The translations under genes were made by a program, and so were the position numbers. Below are positions 30,972 through 39,514 of a DNA stretch of 64,000 nucleotides, one piece after another. The notes below the pieces were generated by a model that was not told the DNA's origin, ran no database searches, and saw only the letters and a list, made by a program, of their open reading frames with translations. This DNA comes from Desulfoferula sp040751985 (GTDB lineage Bacteria; Desulfobacterota; Desulfarculia; Desulfarculales; Desulfarculaceae): positions 107,783 through 171,782 of the forward strand of contig JBFMFU010000072.1 of NCBI GenBank assembly GCA_040751985.1. Direction: 5' to 3'. The first letter of the stretch is position 1, and the number at the start of each line of letters is the position of its first letter.

Positions 30972-32354
30972 ATGACTGCCAATGCCCCTGCCGGCCCCCA
31001 GCCGCAACCCGGCGCCATCATGGTGGTGGACGACGAGGTCCCCACCCTCAAGAGCCTGCGCCGAATCCTGGAAAAACAGGGGCACCGCGTCTCCACCTAC
31101 AGCAACCCGGTGCGGGCCCTGGAGCTACTAGCCGAGCAGTCCTTTGACGTGCTCATCAGCGACCTGCGCATGCCCCACCTGGATGGCCTGGAGCTCTTAG
31201 AGCGGGCCAAGCTGGCCGCGCCGGAGATGGAGGTGATCATCATCACCGGCTACGCCAGCCTGGACGGGGCGGTGGAGGCCACCAAGAAGGGGGCCTACCA
31301 TTTCCTGGCCAAGCCCTTCACCCCGGAGGAGCTGCGCCAGCGGGTGGACCAGGCCCTGGCCCAGAAGCGGCTGCGCGAGCGGGCCCGGCGCCCGCCGGCC
31401 GGCCAGGGCACCCCAGCCGCCGGGCCCCTGATCATCGGCCAAAGCCCGCCCATGCTGCGGGTGGCCGAGATCATCGCCCAGATCGCGCCCACCGACTGCA
31501 ACGTGCTGCTCAGCGGCGAGTCGGGCACCGGCAAGGAGCTGGCCGCCCGGGCCATCCACGCCCAGAGCCCGCGGGCGACCGGGCCCCTGGTGGCCTTCAA
31601 CTGCGCGGCCTTCAACCAGGAGCTGACCGATAACGAGCTGTTCGGCCACGAGAAAGGGGCCTACACCGGCGCCCACCAGGCCAAGGCCGGCCTGCTGGAG
31701 GCGGCCCAGGGCGGCACCGTCTTCCTGGACGAGATCGGCGAGATGCCCCTGGCCATGCAGGCCAAGCTGCTGCGGGCCCTGCAGGAGCGCGAGGTGCTCC
31801 GGGTGGGCGGCACCCGGCCGGTGCCGGTGGACGTGCGGGTGGTGGCGGCCACGGCCCGTGACCTCAAGGCCGACATGGACTCCGGGGCCTTCCGCTCGGA
31901 CCTGTACTACCGCCTCAACGTGGTGGGCCTGGAGCTGCCCCGCCTGGCTGAGCGCAGCGGCGACATCGAGCTGCTGGCCTACCACTTCCTGGAGAAGTTC
32001 CGCCGCCGCATGGACAAGAAGCTGCGCGGCATCGCCCCCGAGGCCCTGGCCCTCTTGGCCAGCTACGCCTACCCAGGCAACGTGCGCGAGCTGATGAACA
32101 TCATGGAGCGGGCCGTGGCCCTGAGCCAGGGCCCCCTGATCCAGGTGCGCGACCTGCCCCAGGACCTGGCCGCGGTGCAGCTGGCCACCTTTGCCCAGAC
32201 CCACGGCCGCGGCGCCACTCTGGAGGATCTGGAGCGCAGCTACATCGAGCACATCCTCAAGCAGGCCGGCGGGGTGCGCACCCGGGCCGCCGAGATCCTG
32301 GGCATCGACCGGGTGAGCCTGTGGCGCAAGATAAAGAAGTACGGCCTGGAATAG
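30972..32354 (+). CDS. Sigma-54-dependent response regulator (NtrC family)
   Basis: 460 residues. Receiver domain with phospho-acceptor ISDLRMP (around residue 60); AAA+ domain with Walker A GESGTGKE (around residue 178), the sigma-54 contact loop as GAYTGA instead of GAFTGA, Walker B GGTVFLDEIGE; and a Fis-type helix-turn-helix at the C-terminus (AAEILGIDRVSLWRK). It activates transcription at -24/-12 promoters. One such promoter lies 190 bases downstream in front of the usp operon, with a palindrome about 110 bases upstream of its start, so that operon is the obvious target. The partner kinase is not adjacent; the one at 37066 is a candidate. Confidence 0.94.
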   Translation: MTANAPAGPQPQPGAIMVVDDEVPTLKSLRRILEKQGHRVSTYSNPVRALELLAEQSFDVLISDLRMPHLDGLELLERAKLAAPEMEVIIITGYASLDGAVEATKKGAYHFLAKPFTPEELRQRVDQALAQKRLRERARRPPAGQGTPAAGPLIIGQSPPMLRVAEIIAQIAPTDCNVLLSGESGTGKELAARAIHAQSPRATGPLVAFNCAAFNQELTDNELFGHEKGAYTGAHQAKAGLLEAAQGGTVFLDEIGEMPLAMQAKLLRALQEREVLRVGGTRPVPVDVRVVAATARDLKADMDSGAFRSDLYYRLNVVGLELPRLAERSGDIELLAYHFLEKFRRRMDKKLRGIAPEALALLASYAYPGNVRELMNIMERAVALSQGPLIQVRDLPQDLAAVQLATFAQTHGRGATLEDLERSYIEHILKQAGGVRTRAAEILGIDRVSLWRKIKKYGLE

Positions 32355-32378
32355 CGCGTTGCACTTCGCCAACGCGCT
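32353..32378 (+). terminator. Hairpin at the end of the sigma-54 regulator gene
   Basis: AGCGCGTTG/CAACGCGCT, nine base pairs with an eight-base loop, overlapping the TAG stop and followed by GTTGTCATT. A weak intrinsic terminator. Confidence 0.5.
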
Positions 32379-32450
32379 GTTGTCATTAAGCAACAAATTA
32401 AACACCTAGCCGTTTATTCTTACTTTTCTTTTTAGCCCCCTCGTGCCCCC

Positions 32451-32467
32451 TGTTTCAGCCCGAAACA
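32451..32467 (+). promoter_or_regulatory. Candidate enhancer (UAS) for the sigma-54 promoter
   Basis: A perfect inverted repeat TGTTTC-AGCCC-GAAACA centred about 111 bases upstream of the predicted RNA start, the usual distance for NtrC-type activators. A weaker related repeat TGTTG...CAACA lies at 32378-32395. Confidence 0.5.
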
Positions 32468-32543
32468 AACCACCCCTGAGGCCGGTTCGGGGTCTGGCCT
32501 GCTTTATTCAATCAATAAAATAGCTTATCGCATTAAATCGCCT

Positions 32544-32559
32544 TGGTACGGACCTTGCT
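32544..32559 (+). promoter_or_regulatory. Sigma-54 (-24/-12) promoter of the usp-transporter operon
   Basis: TGGTACGGACCTTGCT matches the TGGCACG-N4-TTGCW consensus at all but one base, and the invariant GG and GC are exactly ten bases apart (32545-32546 and 32557-32558). RNA would start near 32570, just before the AAGGAGAG ribosome site of the usp gene. Confidence 0.75.
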
Positions 32560-32589
32560 CTATTGGGAACAAGGAGAGTTGTAAAGCGC

Positions 32590-33027
32590 ATGCTCCGCAG
32601 AGTCTTGGTCGTATTGGAGAACGAAGAGGTCTGCCGCCAGGCGGTGGACTATGCCCGGGAGCTGGCCGCCCGCATGGGCGCGGAGGTCATGCTGCTGATG
32701 CTGGTGGAGATGCCTTTGTTGGATCACGGCGCCCTGGGCCACAAGCGCAACGCCCTCAGCGAGCTGGACGAGAGGGTGGGACGCCTGCTGGCCGAGCTGG
32801 GGGCCGAGTTCCTGCGCGAGGGCGTGACCGCCGGCGCGGCCCTGCGGGTGGGCGACCCGGCCCAGGAACTGGTGAAGTTCCTGGCCGAGCGGCCGCCGTT
32901 CCAGGTGGCCATCTGGGGCAGCAGCCAGGAGCTGCCGGCCCCGGCCCGCCGACACTGGCTGGCCAAGGCCGCCGACACCCTGGAGTGCCCGCTGTGGACC
33001 GTCAGCAGCCGCCGGCCCGAGGCCTAG
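32590..33027 (+). CDS. Universal stress protein-like (UspA fold) protein
   Basis: 145 residues of the alpha/beta UspA type (MLRRVLVVLENEEVCRQAVDYARELA start). The usual ATP-binding G-x2-G-x9-G-S/T loop is reduced to WGSSQELPAPARRHWLAKAADTLECPLW, so ATP binding is uncertain. ATG at 32590 is eleven bases after AAGGAGAG. It is the first gene of the sigma-54 operon and may regulate the transporter that follows 55 bases later. Confidence 0.75.
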   Translation: MLRRVLVVLENEEVCRQAVDYARELAARMGAEVMLLMLVEMPLLDHGALGHKRNALSELDERVGRLLAELGAEFLREGVTAGAALRVGDPAQELVKFLAERPPFQVAIWGSSQELPAPARRHWLAKAADTLECPLWTVSSRRPEA

Positions 33028-33082
33028 GGGCCCCGAGCAACCAAGCGCGTAACCGAGCCCGTTGAAGCCAAGGTGAATCTTC

Positions 33083-34894
33083 ATGCCGCAGCTAACTACC
33101 GACATGATCCTGGTCATGGCTATGATCGGGATAGCCATCTTTCTGTTTATCGTGGAATGGGTGCGGGTGGACGTGGTGGCCATCCTGATGATGGTCGTCC
33201 TGCCCCTGCTGCACCTGGTGACGCCCAAGGAGGCCTTCTCCGGCCTGTCCAGCAACGCGGTGGTGTCCATCATCGCGGTGATCATCATCGGCGCCGGGCT
33301 GGACAAGACCGGCATCATCAACCGATTGGTGGGGCCCATCCTGCGCCTGGCCGGCAAGAGCCAGTCGCGCATCGTGATTTTCATCTCCCTCACCGTGGCC
33401 GGCATCAGTAGCTTCATGCAGAACGTGGGTGCCGCGGCCCTGTTTTTGCCCGCGGTGCGCCGCATCAGCAAGACGCTCAAGATACCCATCAGCAACCTTC
33501 TTATGCCTATCGGGTTTGCGGCCATCCTGGGCGGCACGGTGACCCTGGTGGGCTCCAGCCCCCTGATCCTCTTAAACGACCTCATCGCGCCCTTCAAGCT
33601 CAAACCCTTCGGCCTGTTCGAGGTGACGCCGGTGGGTCTGGCCCTGGTGGCCAGCGGCATCACCTGCTTCGTGCTCTTCGGCCGCCTGATCCTGCCCGGC
33701 AGCAAGGGCCAGGAGGGCGAGCAGGCCGCCACCGAGCAGGCCCAGGAGCCCAACCACCTGCTGGCCGAGCTGGGCCGGCCCTGGGAGCTCTCCACGCCCG
33801 AGGACTTCACCCACTACCGCGAGCCGGTGACCGTGGACAACCTGCGCCGGCGCTACCTGGTCAACGTGGTGGCCCTGACCGAGCCGCCGGACTTCAAGGT
33901 GCTGGGCCCGGGCCCAGAGCAGGAGGTGCGCTCGCGGGTGGACCTGGTGGTCTATGGCCAGGAAAAAGACGTGCTGCGCATGGCCCAGGAGGAGGGCATG
34001 ACCCTCAAGCCCGACCTGGAGGTGTTCAAGGGCGAGCTGGCCGAGCACGCCTCGGGCACCGTGGAGGCGGTGGTGGCGCCGCGCTCGCACCTGGTGGATA
34101 AGACCCTGAACCAGCTGGACCTGGCCGAGCGTTTCCGCATCACGCCCCTGGCCGTGTACCGCCAGGGCGAGACCTACCGTGCCGACCTGGGCCACCTGCC
34201 CCTCCGGGTGGGCGACGCCATCCTGCTGCACGGCACCTGGCGGCGCCTGCAACTGCTGCACGAGGAGGGCGGCCTGCTGTTCACCACGCCCCTGGACACC
34301 GAGCAGATGCGCCCGGAGAAGGCCCTGTTCGCCGGGCTGTGGCTGGCCATCGCCTTGACCATGATCCTGGTGTTCAATATCCAGCTCTCGGTCTGCCTGA
34401 TGACTGGCGCCCTGGGCATGATCGTCACCCGGGTGCTGACCATCGACGAGGCCTACCAGTCCGTGGACTGGCGCACCGTGTTCCTGCTGGGTGGGCTGAT
34501 CCCCCTGGGCATCGCCACCGAAAAGACCGGCACCGCCGCCTGGATCGCCCACACGGTGCTGGGGGCCATCGGCACGGTCGAGCCCATCGTGCTCCTGGCG
34601 GTGATCGGCCTCTTGTCCACGGTGTTCACCCTGGTCATCAGCAACGTGGGCGCCACGGTGCTCTTGGTGCCACTGGTGGTGGAGATGGCCCGAGCCGCCG
34701 GCGCCGACCCGCGCATGGCGGCCATGGTGGTGGGCCTGGCCACCAGCAACTCCTTCATCCTGCCCACCCACCAGGTCAACGCCCTGTACATGGGCCCCGG
34801 CCGCTACCGAAGCGTGGACTTCATGAAGGCCGGCAGCGTGGTCAGCGTGGTGTTCCTGGTAGTGATGATAGCAATGCTCTACCTGTTCTTCTAA
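33083..34894 (+). CDS. SLC13/DASS-type anion transporter with RCK_C domains
   Basis: 603-residue membrane carrier. Two hydrophobic halves (residues about 8-210 and 415-603) flank a cytoplasmic insert of about 190 residues containing at least one clear TrkA-C/RCK_C fold (GTVEAVVAPRSHLVDKTL onward). FMQNVGAAALFLP and VISNVGATVLLVPL are the paired re-entrant S/T-N-x-G motifs that bind anion and sodium in this family. Relatives move sulfate, thiosulfate or dicarboxylates. In a sulfate reducer sulfate uptake is plausible, but the substrate is inferred. Confidence 0.87.
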   Translation: MPQLTTDMILVMAMIGIAIFLFIVEWVRVDVVAILMMVVLPLLHLVTPKEAFSGLSSNAVVSIIAVIIIGAGLDKTGIINRLVGPILRLAGKSQSRIVIFISLTVAGISSFMQNVGAAALFLPAVRRISKTLKIPISNLLMPIGFAAILGGTVTLVGSSPLILLNDLIAPFKLKPFGLFEVTPVGLALVASGITCFVLFGRLILPGSKGQEGEQAATEQAQEPNHLLAELGRPWELSTPEDFTHYREPVTVDNLRRRYLVNVVALTEPPDFKVLGPGPEQEVRSRVDLVVYGQEKDVLRMAQEEGMTLKPDLEVFKGELAEHASGTVEAVVAPRSHLVDKTLNQLDLAERFRITPLAVYRQGETYRADLGHLPLRVGDAILLHGTWRRLQLLHEEGGLLFTTPLDTEQMRPEKALFAGLWLAIALTMILVFNIQLSVCLMTGALGMIVTRVLTIDEAYQSVDWRTVFLLGGLIPLGIATEKTGTAAWIAHTVLGAIGTVEPIVLLAVIGLLSTVFTLVISNVGATVLLVPLVVEMARAAGADPRMAAMVVGLATSNSFILPTHQVNALYMGPGRYRSVDFMKAGSVVSVVFLVVMIAMLYLFF

Positions 34895-34907
34895 GGAGAC
34901 GACAACC

Positions 34908-35723
34908 ATGGCTATCATAACGATCTCCCGGGGCTCCTACAGCAAAGGCCGCGAGGTGGCCGAGAAGGTGGCCCAGCGCCTGGGCTATCAGCTGGTCAGC
35001 CGCGACGTGCTTATCGAGGCCTCGGACCGCTTCCACATCCCCGAGGTCAAGCTGGTGCGGGCCATCCACGACGCCCCCTCGATCCTGGACCGCATCACCC
35101 ACGGCAAGCAGTGCTATATTGTCTATATCCGCAGTGCCCTGGCCAGCCGGGCCAAGGCCGACAACCTGGTCTACCACGGGCTGGCCGGCCACCTGCTGCT
35201 CAAGGGCGTGCCCCACGTGCTCAAGGTGCGCATCATCGCCGACCTGGAGGCGCGGGTGGCCGCGGAGATGCAGAGGGAGGACATCAGCGCCGCCGAGGCC
35301 CGCAGCCTGCTGCTAAAGGACGACGCCGAGCGCCGCAAGTGGACCCAGACCCTCTATGGGGTGGACCCCTGGGACGCCTCTCTCTATGACCTGGTGATCC
35401 ACATCCACAAGCTCAGCGTGGATGACGCCGTGGAGTTCATCGTGCAGGCCGCCGGCCGGCAGTGCTTCCAGGCCACGCCCGCCTCCCAACGCAAGATGGA
35501 GGACTTGGCCCTGGCCTGCCAGCTCAAGGCCGAGCTGGTCAAGCAGGACTGCTTCGAGCTGGGGGTGACCAGCGAGTACGGCAACGTGGTGGTCTACGTG
35601 AACAAGGGGGGCCGGCACGCCTACCATCTGGACGCCAAGCTGGCCGCGCTGCGCGCCAAGCTGCCGGAGATCAACCACCTGGAGGTGCGCGAGGGCCTGC
35701 CCTTCCCGCCGGCCGCGGTATAA
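34908..35723 (+). CDS. Cytidylate kinase-like protein, first copy
   Basis: 271 residues of the cytidylate-kinase-like family. The N-terminal loop SRGSYSKGREVAEKVAQRLG keeps the glycine, lysine and arginine of the family's phosphate-binding segment, and SRDVL follows. The last 65 residues form a separate small domain. A response regulator, sensor kinase and anion transporter share the operon. Its role may be nucleotide sensing rather than CMP phosphorylation; that is inference. Start follows AAGGAGAC, 13 bases after the transporter. Confidence 0.8.
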   Translation: MAIITISRGSYSKGREVAEKVAQRLGYQLVSRDVLIEASDRFHIPEVKLVRAIHDAPSILDRITHGKQCYIVYIRSALASRAKADNLVYHGLAGHLLLKGVPHVLKVRIIADLEARVAAEMQREDISAAEARSLLLKDDAERRKWTQTLYGVDPWDASLYDLVIHIHKLSVDDAVEFIVQAAGRQCFQATPASQRKMEDLALACQLKAELVKQDCFELGVTSEYGNVVVYVNKGGRHAYHLDAKLAALRAKLPEINHLEVREGLPFPPAAV

Positions 35724-35764
35724 GGCCGGCCGCCGCCCGGCGGCCGCCAGAGAGGATGAAGCCC

Positions 35765-36589
35765 ATGTCCCTGATAGCCATTTCCTCCGACTCCTACGCC
35801 TCGGGGCTGGACATAGCCCGGCGCACGGCCGCGGCCCTGGGCTACGGGCTGGTGGACCGGGAGCTGTTGGCCTCGGTGGCCGCCGAACGCGGCCTGCCCC
35901 AGGAGCAGTTGGTGCAGGCCCTGGAGGAGACGCCCAGCTTTTTCGGCATGCGCGGCCGCCGGCAACAGGAGCTGCTGGTGCACATCCAGGCCGCCTGCCT
36001 GGAAAAGTTGCGCGAGGACAACCAGGTCTGCTACGGCCTGGGCGCCCACCTATACTTGGTGGGGGTCAGCCACGCCCTGCGCGTGCGGGTGCTGGCCGAC
36101 CCCAAAGAGCGCCTGGCCGAGACCGCCGCCCAGCGCGGCCTGCCCCCGGAGCGGGCGGCCAAGCTCCTGGAGCGCCAGGAGCAGGAGCGCCGGCGCTGGT
36201 CGCAGCAGTTCTTCCAGGCCGACGAGGGCGACCCCGCTCAGTACGACATGGTGCTCAGCCTGGGCAACCTGGAGGCGGACAAGGCGGTGGAGCTGATCGG
36301 CGACGCGGCCGGCTACCGCAAGTTCCAGGCCATGACCTACTCGCGCAAGTGTCTGCAGGATAAGATTCTGGCCGCGCGGGTGCTGGAGAAGCTACTGCCC
36401 CAGTTCCCGGACATCCGGGTGCAGGCCAGTGACGGCACGGTGGTGGCCCAGGTGCAGTCGCTCAAGCGCGACCAGCGCAAAAAGCAAGAGGCGGTGCGCG
36501 AGCTGGCCAGCCAGGTGCCGGGGGTGAACTACGTGGAAGTCCACGTGATTCGTGACTATTTCGGCCAGGCCGCCCAGAGCGGCCGCTAG
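35765..36589 (+). CDS. Cytidylate kinase-like protein, second copy with degenerate P-loop
   Basis: 274 residues, a paralogue of the preceding gene through its whole length. The phosphate-binding segment reads SSDSYASGLDIARRTAAALG: the lysine and arginine of copy one are lost, so it is probably not a working kinase. The C-terminal region (IRVQASDGTVVAQVQS... PGVNYVEVHV) resembles a BON-like fold. I prefer ATG 35765 (MSLIAISS), which aligns with the sibling start and has GAGAGG nine bases upstream; the ATG at 35756 touches that site. Confidence 0.8.
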   Translation: MSLIAISSDSYASGLDIARRTAAALGYGLVDRELLASVAAERGLPQEQLVQALEETPSFFGMRGRRQQELLVHIQAACLEKLREDNQVCYGLGAHLYLVGVSHALRVRVLADPKERLAETAAQRGLPPERAAKLLERQEQERRRWSQQFFQADEGDPAQYDMVLSLGNLEADKAVELIGDAAGYRKFQAMTYSRKCLQDKILAARVLEKLLPQFPDIRVQASDGTVVAQVQSLKRDQRKKQEAVRELASQVPGVNYVEVHVIRDYFGQAAQSGR

Positions 36590-36634
36590 CCGGGCCCCGG
36601 CTGGGCCCCATAATCGTGATTAGGAGGTAGTCTG

Positions 36635-37045
36635 ATGCCTGAACCCCTGGAGGTGCTCCTGCTGGACGACGAGCCCATCGTGGGCCGGCGGCTGAAACCG
36701 GCCCTGGCCAAGATCGGCTGCGAGGTGGAGGTCTTCGAAAACCCGGAGAAGGCCCTGGCCCGGCTGCAGCAAAAGGAGTTCAAGATCGTGGTCACCGACA
36801 TCCGCATGGACGACATAGACGGCATGCAGGTGTTGGAGTTCGTGCGCCAGCGCTGGCCCCAGAGCAAGGTGATCATGATCACCGGCTACGCCATGATGTC
36901 CCTGGCCCGCGAGGCCATGGAAAAGGGCGCCTTTGACTTCATAGCCAAGCCTTTCAAGCCCGACGACCTGCGCCGGGTGATCGCCAAGGCCGCCGACGCC
37001 CTGGGCTACCACCTGGACTTCGCAGCCGCCGGCGAAGGCGCCTAG
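36635..37045 (+). CDS. Single-domain response regulator
   Basis: 136 residues, a receiver only. LLLDDEP (acidic pair), VTDIRMDD (phospho-acceptor near residue 55), MITGYA and IAKPFKP (lysine) are intact. With no output domain it would act through protein contact, perhaps with the usp or kinase-like proteins of the operon. GGAGG lies seven bases before the ATG. It precedes its likely kinase by 20 bases. Confidence 0.9.
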   Translation: MPEPLEVLLLDDEPIVGRRLKPALAKIGCEVEVFENPEKALARLQQKEFKIVVTDIRMDDIDGMQVLEFVRQRWPQSKVIMITGYAMMSLAREAMEKGAFDFIAKPFKPDDLRRVIAKAADALGYHLDFAAAGEGA

Positions 37046-37065
37046 GCCCCGCCGAGCCAGCCCCT

Positions 37066-38649
37066 ATGACCAGCCCCGCTCCCAGCCCGCCCGCCTCCAC
37101 CGGCCCGGCCGAACGCCTGCGCCTGGCCGAGCGGGGCGAGGCCATCCGCCGGGCCCTGGTGGAGCGGCCGCGCTTCAGCCTGCGCCTGCAGATGTACCTG
37201 GGGTTTTTGGCCGCCTTCGTCCTGGCCGTGGGCGTGGCCGTGGCCCTGGTCTACAACTTCCACTCCATGGAGAGCAAGATCCGCTTTCTGGAGATAGTCA
37301 ACGACTACGTGATGGAGGTGGAGCAGGCGCGGCGCTTCGAGAAGAACTTCCTGCTCTACGGCAGCAACCTGCGTGACGCCCTGGACAACGTGTTCCTGGC
37401 CGAGCAGATACTCACCCGCAACGCCGGCGAGCTGGCCGCGGTGATGGGCAGCGGGTGGAGCGAGGTCATGCTGCCCAAGCTGCGCGGCTACCAGGGTCTG
37501 CTGGAGCGGCTGGGCCGGCTGCAGGGAGCCGGCGGCGGCGCCCCCAGCGGCCGGGCGGCCCAGGACCTGCAGGCCCAGGTGCGCAAGGAGGGCCAGGAGC
37601 TGGTCTCGGCGGCCCAGTCCCTCTTAAGCACTGAAAAGGCCTCCCTATCGGCCACCACCCGCCGCTCGCGCTTCATACTCATCTCCTCCCTGACCCTCTT
37701 GCTGCTGGTGCTGGTGCTAAACGCCTATTTGTTGGGCATGCGCATGCTGGGCTCCATCAACCGCTTCGGCCAGTACGCCAACCGCATCGCCGCCGGCGAC
37801 TACACGCCCATCACCCCATCGCGCCGCTACCGCGACGAGTTCACGGACCTGGCCCTGGCCATCAACGCCATGATCCAGGAGCTGGAGAACCGGGAGGCGG
37901 TGCTGATCCAGTCGCACAAGATGCGCGCGGTAGGCACCCTGACCAGCGGCGTGGCCCACGAGCTGAACAACCCCCTGAACAACATCACCCTCACCGCCCA
38001 CATGCTGCAGGAGGACTACCAGGGTCTGTCGGACGCCGAGCGGCTGGAGATGATCGACGACGTGGTGCGCGAGGCGGGGCGGGCTAAGAAGATCATCAGC
38101 AACCTGCTGGACTTCGCGCGGGAGACCGGCTCCCAATTGGAGCCCCTGGACCTGCCCCACCTGCTGCAGGAGACCATTGACCTGGCCTCCAACCAGATCA
38201 AGCTGCTGGGCATCAAGATTCAGTTGCAGACATCGGACAACCTGCCCCGGGTGCACGGCGACAGCCAGCAGCTACGGCAGGTGTTCTTGAACCTGATCCT
38301 CAACGCCATCGACGCCTCGGCCAAAGGCGGCAAGATCCAGGTGATGGTGGTGCCGGCCGACGAGCCCAACTACGTGGCGGTGAAGGTCATCGACTTCGGC
38401 AGCGGCATCCCGGCCCACATCCTGCCCTCCATCTTCGACCCCTTCTTCACCACCAAGGCCCGGGGCAAGGGCACCGGCTTAGGGCTAAGCGTGTCCCAGG
38501 GCATCGTGGCCAAGCACGGCGGCCGCATCCTGGTGAGCAGCCAGGTGAGCCAGGGCACCACCTTCACCGTGGTGCTGCCGGTGACCACCATCCCGGCCGA
38601 TCTGGGCCAGGGCCACCACCCCGAGCCGGCCAGCCACCCCCAGGCCTGA
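37066..38649 (+). CDS. Membrane sensor histidine kinase with HAMP
   Basis: 527 residues. Membrane segments at about 46-68 and 204-225 bound a helical periplasmic sensor; HAMP follows (GSINRFGQYANRIAAGDY), then HisKA with GVAHELNNPLNNI (histidine near residue 304) and a HATPase ending GTGLGLSVSQGI. Its partner is probably the receiver just upstream and possibly the sigma-54 regulator at 30972. Last gene of the sigma-54 operon, so the sensor would amplify its own expression. Confidence 0.92.
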   Translation: MTSPAPSPPASTGPAERLRLAERGEAIRRALVERPRFSLRLQMYLGFLAAFVLAVGVAVALVYNFHSMESKIRFLEIVNDYVMEVEQARRFEKNFLLYGSNLRDALDNVFLAEQILTRNAGELAAVMGSGWSEVMLPKLRGYQGLLERLGRLQGAGGGAPSGRAAQDLQAQVRKEGQELVSAAQSLLSTEKASLSATTRRSRFILISSLTLLLLVLVLNAYLLGMRMLGSINRFGQYANRIAAGDYTPITPSRRYRDEFTDLALAINAMIQELENREAVLIQSHKMRAVGTLTSGVAHELNNPLNNITLTAHMLQEDYQGLSDAERLEMIDDVVREAGRAKKIISNLLDFARETGSQLEPLDLPHLLQETIDLASNQIKLLGIKIQLQTSDNLPRVHGDSQQLRQVFLNLILNAIDASAKGGKIQVMVVPADEPNYVAVKVIDFGSGIPAHILPSIFDPFFTTKARGKGTGLGLSVSQGIVAKHGGRILVSSQVSQGTTFTVVLPVTTIPADLGQGHHPEPASHPQA

Positions 38650-38680
38650 AATCCAGCGGTAGTAATAAGGCGCAGATCAT

Positions 38681-38700
38681 CGCCCCTCCGCGCAGGGGCG
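38681..38700 (+). terminator. Hairpin after the sensor kinase operon
   Basis: CGCCCCT/AGGGGCG with a six-base loop, 32 bases after the stop. No T-run follows. Confidence 0.4.
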
Positions 38701-38762
38701 GGGGCGCTGGCGTGCGTTCGGTCTGGGCGGTGCAGGGCCCGGCAAGGGGAGCGGGCGATGGT

Positions 38763-38784
38763 CAGCGGCCGGGCCGGGCCGCTG
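38763..38784 (-). terminator. Hairpin after the convergent response regulator gene
   Basis: CAGCGGCC/GGCCGCTG with a six-base loop, 33 bases past the response-regulator stop on the minus strand. No clear T-run. Confidence 0.4.
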
Positions 38785-38816
38785 GCGTCGGCAGGCGGCG
38801 CAAAAGGCCGCAGGGG

Positions 38817-39203
38817 CTAGCGGAGCAGCTCTTTGATGCGGTTGACCAGGGCCGCGGGGTCCACCGGCTTGGCGAACCAATCGTCGGCCTCCAGGGAGCC
38901 GATGGCCGCCTGGGGGGCGTAGTTGGTGTCCATGGCGTGTTCGGCCACGGCGGTCAGCATGATCAGGGGGATGCCGCTGAGCTTCTGGTCCTTGGCCAGC
39001 TCCTTGGCCACCGCGAAGCCGTCCTTGTCCTCCATCATCACGTCCAGGATGATGAGGTCCGGGTCGCGGTCGCGGGCCACGGCCAGGCCCTCGATGCCCC
39101 CGTAGGCCGCCAGGGGCGTCAGGCCCTCGGCCTCCAAGAGCAGGCTGACTGCTTCCACCAAATCCGGATCGTCGTCAATGATTAGGATTCGTTGGCCGGG
39201 CAT
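38817..39203 (-). CDS. Single-domain response regulator
   Basis: 128 residues. LIIDDDPD, the phospho-acceptor ILDVMMEDKDG (around residue 53), LTAVAEH and the lysine in FAKPVDP are present; no output domain. The ATG at 39203 follows GAGGGAG. It is alone and divergent from a PAS kinase at 39515, its likely partner, and it has its own good promoter. Confidence 0.9.
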   Translation of the reverse strand: MPGQRILIIDDDPDLVEAVSLLLEAEGLTPLAAYGGIEGLAVARDRDPDLIILDVMMEDKDGFAVAKELAKDQKLSGIPLIMLTAVAEHAMDTNYAPQAAIGSLEADDWFAKPVDPAALVNRIKELLR

Positions 39204-39514
39204 GGCAACTCCCTCGTTTGACTCGTACTCAAGTTTGTCGCCGATGGTATTAAGCATAGCAATCACGTGGGCGCACTGTCAATCGAGCCCAGCCCGCGGC
39301 CGCCCGGCCAGGATTGTAGATATCCCGAGGGGTATGGTACGGTATTTACGGTAGAGGTTCGCCCCTTATCCACAGCCACCCACGCGGCCATACTGGAGCC
39401 ATGCCTACCTGAACCCGCGCGGCCTGGGCCGGGCCACGCGCCAAGACGGCTGGGGCCGGCCCGCCCCCGTCCGGGCCGGGGCGGCGGCCGCGGGCCCCGG
39501 CGGGAAAGGCGAGC
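39204..39514. other. Divergent intergenic region between receiver and PAS kinase genes
   Basis: 311 bases with no coding sequence I can support. The left third holds the minus-strand promoter at 39253-39282. On the plus strand the tract GGATTGTAGATATC to GGTATTTACGG (39311-39352) is AT-richer and could hold a weak promoter, but no clear -35/-10 pair is visible. Confidence 0.6.
39253..39282 (-). promoter_or_regulatory. Promoter of the response regulator at 38817
   Basis: Minus strand TTGACA (39277-39282), 18-base spacer, TATGCT (39253-39258), giving a leader of roughly 45 bases. Confidence 0.6.
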
